Source of the DNA: Spongilla lacustris
Lineage: Eukaryota > Porifera > Demospongiae > Spongillida > Spongillidae
NCBI GenBank assembly: GCA_949361645.1
Contig: OX442436.1
Location: forward strand, 5,286,087-5,350,086
Length of the DNA: 64,000 bases
Direction of reading: 5' to 3'
Made by a program: the position numbers and the translations under genes
Notes under the pieces: generated by a model
Database searches by the model: none
Told to the model about the DNA's origin: nothing
Seen by the model: only the letters and a program-made list of their open reading frames with translations
In this document: one piece after another, positions 13,101 to 26,698 of the stretch
Numbering within the stretch: the first letter of the stretch is position 1
Layout of the letters: every line of letters starts with the position of its first letter

Positions 13101-16100
13101 TGTGAGGCCATTCTGATGTTTTCAAGTTCTAAATGCATCTTCATGTGTACACACACACACAGGTCTTGCCTGACTTGCAGAGTACATTGGCTTTGAGCAT
13201 ACACCACCCAGATCCTGGTGTGAGGTCCCTTGCTGTGAGACACCTGATCTCAGCCATCCAGCAAGGATCACCAGTAAGTGGCTATCACTGCGTGTGTTTG
13301 TTTATCCCCATTGAAAGTGTTGCATATATGTAACCATGGTAACCTATTTGTTTAACCCTTTTGTTGTGGTGCGTCTTTTAACCCTTTAGTTAGATGTGGA
13401 ATTTTGTTCATCATCATTATCAGCAAGGCTGGAGGATGACTGTCCCGATGTGGTGCTTGCTGTTTTGGAACTGGGACCACCTGTAAGTGGTGAAGGCACA
13501 ACTTTGGCTTGTGTGTGGTCACATACTGCTGCTACCCTCTCCTCCCATCACTGCTCTCACATTGCCTCTCCATCTTCCTCATCCCCATCAACACTCCTTT
13601 TCCCCTTCCCCATCCCATCATCACTCCCTCTTCCCCATCCCATCATCACTCCCTCTTCCCCACCCCATCATCACTCCCTCTTCCCCACCCCATCATCACT
13701 CCCTCTTCCCCACCCCATCATCACTCCCTTCCTTGTCCCTCCCATCATCACTCCCTCACCCTTTCCTTGTACTTGAAGTTAAATCACAATCTGTGCTGTG
13801 AATATTGCCCCTCCCCTTTCCTCCTCCCCATGTACCAGACACTGCTGCGGTGTGTGAAGGGGGAGTCCCTTGTAGTCAGCCTGCTCAAGGTCATAGGGCG
13901 ACACCCCTCTAGAGGATGGGGTGGGTGTGTCCTCGGTGCAGTGAGGGTACTCTCCTCTCAGCACCTCCTCGAAGCCGTGCCTGAGAGAGCGGACGACGTG
14001 TTGATGGCAGTCCTGCCACTCCTTTATCCCGATTACCATGGCAACCAGTTGGCCATGGACGTGGCCCAGACCCTCCTTGAGAGCGTGCTGGGGAAGGCAC
14101 ACCCTCTGTTAGGTGGGCTTGCGTCATGTGTAGCATCGGAAGGTGAGTGGGTGTGGTGATGGGCGGGGCGAGTTGGAGGGGCGGGGTTTGTATTAGGTTG
14201 ATGTGGTTGAGTATGTGTGCTTCTAATGGAGGGGTAATGTTACAAGTGTACATATATTACTCCAATCCTCGCTTTATCAGTGGTTGCTATGGCAATTTAT
14301 CGTGTGGAGGCACAAAACTGAAACCTCATTATGACTTAAAATGTGGTCTCAATAATTGCTCTCTTTAAAATCTTTCCAACAAGCAAAGCACATGCCATGG
14401 CAACGTATTGAGCAATGTGACGCTGCCAGCCCTGTGTTTCCACTGTCCTACCCATATTTAGAGGTATCAATACACATGATTGATGCGGTACAAAAGTTTA
14501 CATGTACCTATACTTGGTTAATTTATTAATTGCATTATTGGAAGTTATTGAGAAGGCCCATGCACTAAGCCTAATAGTTTAGATTAAGGTATGTTTGCCA
14601 GGGGGAGTCTTCACACCTTCCTTCGCTTCACACACGGCACCAAGGCTGAAGTATACCTCAAGAGCACCTGTAAATGAGGGGGGAAAGGGGGGGGGGGACT
14701 TATTTTCCTGTCAAATGCAATCCTTTCAACCCCTTATAGGAGAGGGTAAGATCGAAATGGGGTACTTTTAAAAATGTCTTCCATTTTATTATTTAGCTTG
14801 GAAGGAGGGATGCTCTGGTGGTGCCAAAAGGGACCCCCACCTGCTCGGCCATGCCTGTGCTGCTGTGGCCTATCGTCTTGGTCAGCAGCTGTCAGAGATG
14901 GAGCCCTCAAGAGCCGAGTCTCTGGTAGGAGTTAGGGGTTAGTGGATTCTGGTTTGTTATTAATGGTTATCTGTTTACTAAAGGTGTCCAAGCTGTTCAC
15001 TGCTGTCTCCAGCACTCCTACTTTGGACAGCAAGGCTTGCGGAGTGTATCTGTCACTGTTGGGAGTTGCTATGGCAACTATGTCTGGGGAAGTCAGACTT
15101 CGTGTAGCTCAGTTTGTATTGGAGCATGTTTTCAAATGGCTTCCAACGCTTGAGTCCATGGTGAGGAAGAGGCGAGAGATGGTGTGAGGAGTGGGAAGTG
15201 AAGGGGTGTGGTTATAGGGAGAGGAGGGTAGTGTGGTGCGGGAAGTGAAGGGGTGTGGTGACAGGGAGAGGAGGGTAGTGGTGTGGGAAGTGAAGGGTGT
15301 GGTGACAGGGAGAGGAGGTAGTGGTGTGGGAAGTGAAGGGTGTGGTGACAGGGAGAGGAGGGTAGTGGTGTGGGAAGTGAAGGGTGTGGTGACAGGGAGA
15401 GGAGGTAGTGGTGTGGGAAGTGAAGGGTGTGGTGACAGGGAGAGGAGGTAGTGGTGTGGGAAGTGAAGGTGACAGGGAGAGGAGATAGTGGTGTGGGAAG
15501 TGAAGGGATGTGATGACAGGGAGAAAGGCACTCCCTTATATTTTGGCATCTTCCTGCTCTTGAATTCAACAGGACAGCTCAGTGGAGCAGTCACTGTCTC
15601 CTTTTGAGCTCGATTCGATGTTCTACTTTCTGGTCCAGAAGCGGCCATCTTGGGAGCTGGCTCGGTCCTTCATGTTGCTATGGCTCCTGAGGACCATCAT
15701 TGACAGTGTTGGCATCCCTGTGAACATGGAGAATGGTAGATATTGGTGTGGTTGGGGGTAGGGGGAGGGGTGGGGCTGGCTTGTTGTACCTCATGTCACC
15801 TTCCTGCTGCTACTCATTGTTGCCATGGCGTTACTTGTAGTGCACTATCAGTATATTCCTGCTCACCTTTCAGTATACCTTACATTCTTGTGCTCATCAC
15901 AATTTGTGGTTTTTTTCTTCTAACATTGCTGTTGCCATAGCAATGTGGTTGACTGTTGCTGACATCAAAGATCATTACTATGGCTTTCTGCTTGCGATGT
16001 TCAGCACCCTTACCTCATGTGTGGAGTGGTTCAAAGCTGAAGTGATGCAGAGTGTCTTCAGGTCACTGCTGCAACGCTTCATTCAGGTGAGAGTGAGGAG

Positions 16101-17987
16101 GAGGTGGGTGAGATGGGTGAGGGTGATGAGGAGGTGGGTGAGGGTGATGAGGAGGTGGGTGAGGGTGATGAGGAGGTGGGTGAGGATCTTAAGAAAGTGG
16201 GTGAGGGTGATGAGGAGGTGGGTCAGGGTCTGTTAAGGTGGATGCCAGGTGTTGAGTGGGTGTGAGGTGATTGGGATAATGATGTGTACTCTATGTGCAT
16301 GTCGTATTGTATGTACATACCAATGGTTTCCATTTAATGAACACCCCCCTCTCCCTCTAGAGACACCTCTCAGGGAGAGGGTCACTGCTGCGCTTTCTAG
16401 CCATGATCTGGACCGCACCCACTGGTGAGTGGGAGGGAAGGGGAGGAGGAGGTGTGCAGCACATCAACGCCAGGACCCAGGTCCACAGTCTGAACATGGC
16501 CACCGCATACCTTCGCTCTGCTGGCACATCCCAGGTCCTTACGCTAGCCCTGAGCAGCTGTCCAGGTAGGTGTGGCATGTGGTCTGTTGGGAGTTTCCAT
16601 GGTGATGGGTCATAGTAAGCCCCCCCAGCTTTATGGCAAGTTCATAAATAGCTTATGCGCTGCCATTTGTGGTAGTGTGTCCTATATCTGTTATTACCCA
16701 CTGTAACTAGAAAATTTAAATGTTGGGTCAAAACTTATGGGGTGTATGGCACAAATTTAGATGTTGGGTCGAAACATGTAAACGTTCAACCTGGGGTGGA
16801 TGGTACGGAGCTCAAAGCCCTTGACTACAGGTTGACATCATGTCTGGTTAAAATTGAAATGTGTGGCAATGTCTGGGGAGGAGGTACTGGGGCAGTACTG
16901 TGGTGTTAATGTCTGGGGAGGAGGTACTGGGGGCAGTACTGTGGTGTTAGTGTCTGGGGAGGAGGTACTGGGGGCAGTACTGTGGTGTTAATGTCTGGGG
17001 AGGAGGTACTGGGGGCAGTACTGTGGTGTTAATGTCTGGGGAGGAGGTACTGGGGCAGTACTGTGGTGTTAATGTCTGGGGAGGAGGTACTGGGGGCAGT
17101 ACTGTGGTGTTAATGTCTGGGGAGGAGGTACTGGGGGCAGTACAGTGGTGTTAATGTCTGGGGAGGAGGTACTGGGGGCAGTACAGTGGTGTTAATGTCT
17201 GGGGAGGAGGTACTGGGGCAGTACTGTGGTGATAATGTCTAAAAATGTGCTTATAGCCGAGTAATGTGTCACCATGGCATGTATGTGTCAGCAAGGGCTT
17301 TTATCACCTCAGTTCAAATTTTCACTTTGGGTCCAGAGTTCATGTTGGGTCTGGAAATGTACCACACATTAGGGGGTAGAACTATACCTTTAACCCCTCC
17401 CACCCTCCCTCTCTCTCTCCCTCCCTCCCTCCCTCCCTCCAGTGGTACCATCACTTTTGGTGTGTCTGGTCAGTCCATTCAAGGAGGTCAGGGAGGCTGC
17501 CCTTAGCTGCCTGGTGTTGATACACGAGGCTGCATCACAGCTAGCACCGCCAGACCTGCACCAGTGTCACGCCAACACTCCATTCCTACACCTCGTGGGT
17601 GCTGTAGTGGACTCAAGTCTGGCCGTGTGTGCAGACCCTTCCTCCCTGAGCCAACTGATGGCCAGGCTGTTGACCAAGGACACCAAGGCGCCCAGTGTCG
17701 AACAGACCCCGTCAAAAGGAAAGAGGGCAAGGAAGTCTAGGGCGGAGCCTGAGGGAGTGGCCACATTGGCTGTGGCAGACTCCATATTGGCGTCTTTGCT
17801 GTCCCATATTGTGGATATGGAGGCCCCTCCTTACGTGCAGCTGGCATTACTGAGGGTCCTTCAGGGAGCTGAGAGCGAGGTATTGTGTGGGTGCTGTGGA
17901 GATGGTGTGGGAGGTCTAGTGCTGTGGAGATGGTGTGGGAGGTCTAGTGCTGTGGAGATGGTGTGTGTTACTAAGACAGAAGAGTTA

Positions 17988-18046
<59 letters not shown>

Positions 18047-21000
18047 GGTTGTGCCTTGATGGAGTTGGGGGCTTCCCCTTTTGCAGGCCAAACTTGGAGG
18101 TCTGTTGCCACTTCTCTCCAAACTGATCCAAAGGGTGTTCGAGAAGCCATTGGCTACAGTTGCTATGGAAACAGACGTGCAAGGTTAGTGAGGTATTAGT
18201 GTGTACAAGTATCTCAGTTTATATTTGAGGGCGCCAGCCGCTTTTGAAGTTGGTCAGTTGCAGGTGACCATAACGATTTTTTTTTTTGGCGTGTTCAATG
18301 TACATTAGCATATGTGTGTGTTTGAGCACTTACCAGAGGGGCTTTGGTGCACTTGTGGGAGGACTTTATGTTGTAGCAGTAGCAGCAGGAGTTCACTTCT
18401 GTAAAACGTTTCAGTACTCATCCATAGCACTCAATGTGCGATAGGAATGGCTTATTAATCCTTTTCCCATATTGCTATGCTCCTCCTCCCCATACCCATA
18501 TGGCTATGCTCCTCCTCCCCACACCCATATGGCTATACTCCTCCTCCCCATACCCCAACCCATATGGCTATACTCCTCCTCCCCATACCCCATACCCATA
18601 TGGCTATACTCCTCCTCCCCATACCCCATACCCATATGGCTATACTCCTCCCATACCCATATGGCTATACTCCTCCCCATACCCATATGGAGCACACTAA
18701 ATGTAAATAATTATGCAAGTGGGTGGATTTAATGACAGGTGTGTGGGTATCATTGACTGTTCCTCCAGTGTATGTGCTGAGTGAGTACGAAGGCCTCACC
18801 CTTCGGATGTTGGTGGAGTGCTACAGCCCCACTGTTGCCCCAGTCCTCCACCCCAATGGAGAGCCTTTTGAGCTGTTCATGAAGTTACTTGAGTGTACCA
18901 ACCTAGCTGCCGCTAACATTCCACCTCCTCAAGACCTCGCCCTAAAACAGGTGTGTGTGCATGTGTGTGTGTGTATGTGCATGTGTGGTTAACTGAATGT
19001 TCAAACTGCTTAGTATACAGGGATTGTTGGGCCTACAGGATTGAAGGTGTAATGTTGCATTTTAATGGTGTGATTTTATAAAGCGCTGATTGGACTGCTA
19101 ATGTCAGGGGAGGAGGCTTCCGTTCTGTGTTGCAGCACCTATTGCAACAGCTGTCTGTACAGCTGGCCTATTGCCTCTCTGTACAGCTGGCCTAGTGCCC
19201 CTCTGTACAGCTGGCCTATTGCCTCTCTGTACAGCTGGCCTAGTGCCTCTCTGTACAGCTGGCCTAGTGCCTCTCTGTACAGCTGGCCTAGTGCCTCTCT
19301 GTACAGCTGGCCTAGTGCCTCTCTGTACAGCTGGCCTATTGCCTCTCTGTACAGCTGGCCTAGTGCCTCTCTGTACAGCTGGCCTAGTGCCTCTCTGTAC
19401 AGCTGGCCTATTGCCTCTCTGTACAGCTGGCCTAGTGCCTCTCTGTACAGCTGGCCTATTGCCTCTCTGTACAGCTGGCCTAGTGCCTCTCTGTACAGCT
19501 GGCCTATTGCCTCTCTATAAAGTCTCTTTAATGTCCTGTTTTTTCCTCCACACAGCTGACTCATGAGTTCTTTGTCAAACTTGAGACAGTCACAACACAG
19601 AGCTTGCTCGATCATTTGATAGAAATTATGCTCAATAGCCAGAGGTCAAAGGTTATCACCATGGTGAAAGAAGCAATGTCACAGGTACTGTGCCAGTTTG
19701 AAATGAATTTTAACATACATCACTTCGTAAATTGCACTCAAGGTTGCCTTGACTACCGAGCTTGTCATCCATTTTATGGACTTGTATGAGCAGCAGCTAA
19801 AGCCTCCACCGACACCCAGCAAGAAGCCAAGGCTAAGGTTAGTCCTGTGAGGGAAGGGTTAGTAAGGTTGGGCTTCATGCATGGGTGGTACTGTTGGATT
19901 ATATCGTAAAACATAGTAATCCTGTTTTATTTCTAATTGTTCCCCACCTTTAGAAACGCCAAGTCATTACCTGCCACAGCGGAATGGAAGGAGGACGCAT
20001 CTCGCACATGGAGAAGGCTGACCGTCCTGCTGGAGTTCATTCAGCAGCGGTGTGCATCAATTAGAGACTGCCACCTACTTGTACCCCACCTCTTCAATAT
20101 CCTTACCAGGCAAGTACATACATGTCTGTATGTGCTCAAGTGATGTATGTGAGTGCGTACGCGTACATGTACGTGTGTGTGTGTGTGTGTGTGCATCTAT
20201 GTGTAACAGGAAGATACATATAGATGCATGTAGATAAAAAGCTGGTTGTACCAACCCCCCCCCCCCCCCATAAAAAAAAAACAACACATCTCTATTCTCC
20301 ATATTCTTTTTTTTCAAATTTCACAGGAACTTGGAAGAGGATGAAGCCAGAAGAGCGTCGTTGGAGTACACAGTACAACTGGTCCTAACCTGTCTGCACA
20401 ACCTTTGTGACTACCTGCAGTCCCAGGGCAACATCAGAGGTGATTGGAGTCTGATGTTACTAATATTGTCACCAGGGTTACACCTGGTGACATCAGTGGG
20501 TGGGGCTACCATTGCTGTCATCAGTGGGTGGGGCTACCATTGCTGTCGTCAGTGGGTGGGGTTACCATTGTTGCCATGTCCCTCCCCGCAGACTTGCTAC
20601 CTGAAACACAGTTCAATGTGGAGCTTGTGGTTCAGTGTGTTCGTGGCTCAAGCAACCCTCAGACCCACAACCATGCCCTCCTGCTTCTTGGAAGTGCTGC
20701 CGCCATATTTCCTGTAAGCAGCCTCTCCTCTTATGAGGTGTCTCCTCACCTCCATCATGGGCTGTCCCCCTCGCACCCCTCCATCATGGGCTGTCCCCTC
20801 CATCATGGGCTGTCCTTCTCCACACCCCTCCATCATGGGCTGTCCTCCACACCCCTCCATCATGGGCTGTCCCCTCCACACCTCTCCATCATGGGCTGTC
20901 CCCTCCACACCCCTCCATCATGGGGTGTCCCCCCTCCATTATCTCTATCTCTCTTCTTTGCAGGGTCGTGTGCTCCACAACATAATGTCCATCTTCACCT

Positions 21001-24000
21001 TCATGGGAGCCAGTGTGGCCAGGAAGGACGACATGCATAGCTTCCTTGTGATCACTAAGACCATGGACAGTGTGATACCTGCCATCATCAAGGTCACACC
21101 ACACACACACATCACATGCGTACCACATACATCACACCATACACACATCACATGCGTACCACACACATCACACCATACACACATCACATGCGTACCACAT
21201 ACATCACACCACACACACATCACATGCGTACCACACACATCACACCATACACACATCACATGCGTACCACATACATCACACCACACACACATCACATGCG
21301 TACCACATACATCACACCACACACACACACATCACATGCGTACCACATACATCACACCACACACACACATCACATGCGTACCACATACATCACACCACAC
21401 ACACATCACATGCGTACCACATACATCACACCACACACACACACATCACATGCGTACCACATACATCACACCACACACACACATCACATGCGTACCACAT
21501 ACATCACCACACACATCACATGCGTACCACATACATCACACCATACACACATCACATGCGTACCACATACATCACACCACACACACATCACATGCGTACC
21601 ACATACATCACCACACACACACATCACATGCGTACCACATACATCACACCATACACACATCACATGCGTACCACATACATCACACCACACACACATCACA
21701 TGCGTACCACATACATCACCACACACACACATCACATGCGTACCACATACATCACACCACACACACATCACATGCGTACCACATACATCACACCACACAC
21801 ACATCACATGCGTACCACATACATCACACCACACACACATCACATGCGTACCACATACATCACCACACACACACATCACATGCGTACCACATACATGTAC
21901 ATCACACCACACACACACACATCACATGCATACATACCCATCACAATGACATGCGTACCACATACAGTGTTGTACATCACACATGTAGTCCACATATCTC
22001 ACTCAGACACATGTAATATTTTCCTCCGCTGCAGTCTGGGAACAGCTCTCTTCTTCCTGACCGCCCTCACAAGACCACCTCCAACAAGCGCTCCTCTCCT
22101 TCAGCAACAACGGAAGAAATCATCACAGAGATTGTCCGTGTGTTTGTCGATGCCACACCCCACATACCTGCCCACCGAAGACTGCCCCTCCTCTCCCACC
22201 TTGTTACCACGTTGGATCCTCACCAGTACCTCCATGTTACCCTGGGTCTGCTGTGCGCTAAGCATGTGGGCCAGAGTGCCTTGATTGAGCAGGTGAGTGC
22301 CTAAATGGTTGTCCTGGTAACTGTTCATGTTTGTTAAATACCTTTATCCAGGGTTACCTGGGGGCATTTTGTTGATTAATGTTGTAGTTACCAGGTGGGC
22401 AGTGTAATAAAGTTACCATAGTTACCAAGTGGGCACTTATAAAGTTGCCTTAGTTACCAGGTGGGTACTGTAATAAAGTTATCGCAGTTACCAGGTGGGC
22501 ACTGTCCAACAATAAGGTCACCTTTACAAAAATATATTTTTTATGATCAGAAGTGGCACTGGAGGGGGTGGAGCTATCATCTGTTGTGGTGACTTCATTG
22601 GTTGTGCTGCTGTTGTTCATTTCAGACACCAAAGGAGGCATTAATTGAAAACAGCTTCTTTCTGACCCTGGCGCAAGATTTCTCTGCCCAGATACAGGCA
22701 GCTGCTGTCCTGAGGCTCTTGGAGTATGTAGCTGAGCTACCTGAGGACAAGCCATCAGGTACTCTTGTCGGTTGGCACTAATTAGAGCACCTCTCTGTCA
22801 TTTGGGACACCATCTTGAGGTCACATCCTCCATTAGTATGCCTTGATTGAAGGGACTCCCTCATTAGTATGCCTTGATTGAAGGGACTCCCTCATTAGTA
22901 TGCCTTGATTGAAGGGACTCCCTCATTAGTATGCCTTGATTGAAGGGACTCCCTCATTAGTATGCCTTGATTGAAGGGACTCCCTCATTAGTATGCCTTG
23001 ATTGAAGGGACTCCCTCATTAGTATGCCTTGATTGAAGGGACTCCCTCATTAGTATGCCTTGATTGAAGGGACTCCCTCATTAGTATGCCTTGATTGAAG
23101 GGACTCCCTCATTAGTATGCCTTGATTGAAGGGACTCCCTCATTAGTATGCCTTGATTGAAGGGACTCCCTCATTAGTATGCCTTGATTGAAGGTTAGTA
23201 TGCCTTGATTGAAGGGACTCCCTCATTAGTATGCCTTGATTGAAGGTTAGTATGCCTTGATTGAAGGGACTCCCTCATTAGTATGCCTTGATTGAAGGTC
23301 TAGTATGCCTTGATTGAAGGGACTCCCTCATTAGTATGCCTTGATTGAAGGGACTCCCTCATCAGTATGCCTTGATTGAAGGGACTCCCTCATCAGTATG
23401 CCTTGATTGAAGGGACTCCCTCATCAGTATGCCTTGATTGAAGGGACTCCCTCATTAGTATGCCTTGATTGNNNNNNNNNNNNNNNNNNNNNNNNNNNNN
23501 NNNNNNNNNNNNNNNNNNNNNNNNNNNNNNNNNNNNNNNNNNNNNNNNNNNNNNNNNNNNNNNNNNNNNNNNNNNNNNNNNNNNNNNNNNNNNNNNNNNN
23601 NNNNNNNNNNNNNNNNNNNNNNNNNNNNNNNNNNNNNNNNNNNNNNNNNNNNNNNNNNNNNNNNNNNNNNNACTAGGATGTATGCTAGGGGGTACTAGGA
23701 GGTATGCTAGGGGTACTAGGATGTATGCTAGGGGTACTGGGAGGTATGCTAGGGGCACTAGGAGGTATGCTAGGGGTACTAGGAGGTACTAGGATGTATG
23801 CTAGGGGTACTAGGAGGTATGCTAGGGGTACTAGGATGTATGCTAGGGGTACTGGGAGGTATGCTAGGGGTACTAGGATGTATGCTAGGGGTACTAGGAT
23901 GTATGCTAGGGGTACTGGGAGGTATGCTAGGGGTACTAGGAGGTATGCTAGGGGTACTAGGAGGTATGCTAGGGGTACTAGGATGTATGCTAGGGGTACT

Positions 24001-24891
24001 GGGAGGTATGCTAGGGGTACTGGGAGGTATGCTAGGGGTACTGGGAGGTATGCTCTACTATGCTGTAGGGGGGTATCATTGGTAGGTACTAACTTTAGGT
24101 GCTTGATTCATAATAGCTCCTCCCTCCCTCCCTCCCTCCTCAGGTTGCATTGTTGCTGTCTGTCGAGTCTTTCCTCCAGATCAGTTGTCAGCTCTTGTCT
24201 GAGACCAGTGGGGATGTACAGAGGAAGAGTCTAGACTTGCTGACTGCAAAGATGGAGAAAGGGGAGGTGAAACTTACAGTGGAACATGTGAGTGTGTGGG
24301 AGGTGTATGCGTGTTGGGTCAGTAAGCAAGCATCCAGTCATTGGGTTGTCTCCATTGGTGTAGACATGTAGTGTGTGTGTGTGTGGTACTCTGAGAAAAG
24401 GAATAACGTATGGACCCGTTATGTCTGGAGGAGGAGGAGGGATAAATGCACACAGTCACCATGTTGTGGCTGCACTTGATATTATTTTCGGGTATATTGC
24501 CATGTTTTGGTTCCGCTCCAGGACGCTGCTCTCCTTTCAGTGGTGGGCATACTGCTGCGGCTGCTAGGAGACCCCTCTGTGCTCTCCATCACACGTCAGT
24601 CCTCCCTCTATGCCCTCAAGGTCCTCACCCTGAGGCTAGGGGCCCGACACAAGGAGGAGTTTGTAAAGGTACGTGCCTAGCTGAGGCATGTTTGAGAAGG
24701 TATGTGCCTAGCTGACATGTAGCATGAGTGCTGTGGTGAGGTACTTCATCATCGGGAGGCAAAGGTTTTCACTTTAGTGGGAGGGCAATGCACTACGGGG
24801 CCATTGTTTAAATCTAAGCACCGTGGATGTGTACTTGTCACTGAGTCACTACAGCTATGATGGTGCCTTGATAGTCATGTGCAGCTATTCC

Positions 24892-24945
<54 letters not shown>

Positions 24946-25182
24946 CTGTCGTGCTGTTCTCTCCCTCCTGACCGGGGAGGACATTGGTGACCAGATCTAT
25001 GCTAGTGGACTGCTCTGTTTGGCCGAGCTGATGAGGGCGTTGGGACCACACCTCATTCCCTTCCTCCCCCAGCTGATGGGCTGTGTCCTTAAGTACATCG
25101 GAAACATTCAAGATGGGTAAGGGACGGAGAATAACAGGAGGGTGCAGTATTGGTTTGAAAATGAATTATTGTATTTAAGATT

Positions 25183-25257
<75 letters not shown>

Positions 25258-25458
25258 GCGAGAGCTCCTCCATATAAGTGCAGTGACCACACTGTCTGTG
25301 TACGTGAAGGTCTTGCCGAAGTTCATGAGCTCCTACATCGCTGAGATGATTGAGAAGGTAAGGTTGGTCTTGTGCCCCTCCCACACCCTTATATGGATGT
25401 TCAAGTTGAAGGAATTAAACTTATGTTGGCACTGATTGCTACAGAGCGATGATAACAG

Positions 25459-25524
<66 letters not shown>

Positions 25525-26655
25525 CTGTGTGCCCCCAACCTTCTCAATGCGGACAAGAGGGAGAGGGTGCAGGTTAGGGAGGAAGCTGCAGCTGTGAGGT
25601 ATGCTGTCAAGTCCCCAGTCTTATGTGCCATCTCTCCAATGTCCCTTTCTCTTAGAGAGCTGGTGGCAAGGAGTGTGCCTTCAAGGACACTCCTTCCAGC
25701 TTATCAGAACACGTACTCACAGCTGGTCATGCGTAGCAAGGTATGTGTGGAGTGGGAGGTATTGGGTGAGTGGAGTGGGAGGTATTGGGTGTGGAGTGGG
25801 AGATATGGGTGTGTGGAGTGGGAGATATGGGGGGTGTGGAGTGGGAGATGTGGGGGTGTGGAGTGGGAGATATTGGGTGTGTGGAGGGGGAGGTATGGAG
25901 TGTGGAGGGGGAGGTATGGGGTGTGGAGGGGGAGGTATGGGGGGTGTGGGTGTTCCATGAGCATTGCAATAACACCATTACAAGGTGTGTGGCTCCGTAT
26001 GTTAGGTGTCTCGTGTACATATTCTCTACAGGAGTCCACAGTAGCCCTTCTGGGCATGCTTCGAGCAACCATTGCCTGCCTGGGCAAGGAAGATGTGAGA
26101 GGCCACAACCAAGTGTTGGTGGACATCTTCATGGCAACGCTTGACTACAGAGCGAGTCATTCAAAAGTGAGGGGGGAATGGGGTGGGGGAGGAGAGGAGT
26201 TATGGAAAGGGAGAAATAAAAGGAACTGGAGTATGTTCACTGCTCAAGCCTATTAAAGTAACATGAAATAAGTGTGTGTGGGTGTGTGTGTGTGTGTGGG
26301 TGTGGGTGTGTGTGTGGGTGTGTGTGTGTGTGTGTGTGTACAAATGATTATTTTGTGTTGGTGTGGTTATTCTTAATAGAGTGCACTTGATTATTGTTAC
26401 GATGTGTTGTTCCATTTAAATGTAGGAACCAATTGAAGAGGTTTTACCAGTGGAGAATGTGTGTTTGGAAGGCTTTGCAGAGTTGATGGTGAAGCTATCT
26501 GAGGCCACATTCAGACCTTTGTTCCTAAAGGTGAGTTTGCAGCTGCACTATGGGGGCAACTGGTCGATCTGATGTATCTGTTAGCTGTTGGATTGGGCCA
26601 CCTCTCCCACTGCTCCGAGAGACAGGATCATCACGTTCTATCACTTAGCTGACAC

Positions 26656-26698
<43 letters not shown>

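Noticed and set aside
16425..16460. Possible HEATR1 intron starting GTGAGT at 16425
   Set aside because: Any removal ending at the CAG near 16459 breaks the frame, whereas reading through is open and aligns with the family.
19101..19615. Open frames of 130-158 aa on both strands with SLYSWPSA or REALGQLY repeats
   Set aside because: They come from a 24-bp intronic minisatellite and lie wholly between two HEATR1 exons.
20733..22016. 427-aa His/Thr-rich open frame
   Set aside because: It fuses the end of one minisatellite, a HEATR1 exon in the wrong frame and a 36-bp array. No protein support.
25599..25655. Continuous open frame linking two HEATR1 exons
   Set aside because: Although open, GAG|GTATGC...CTTAG|A gives a 57-bp intron, conserves phase and fits the family length better than read-through.
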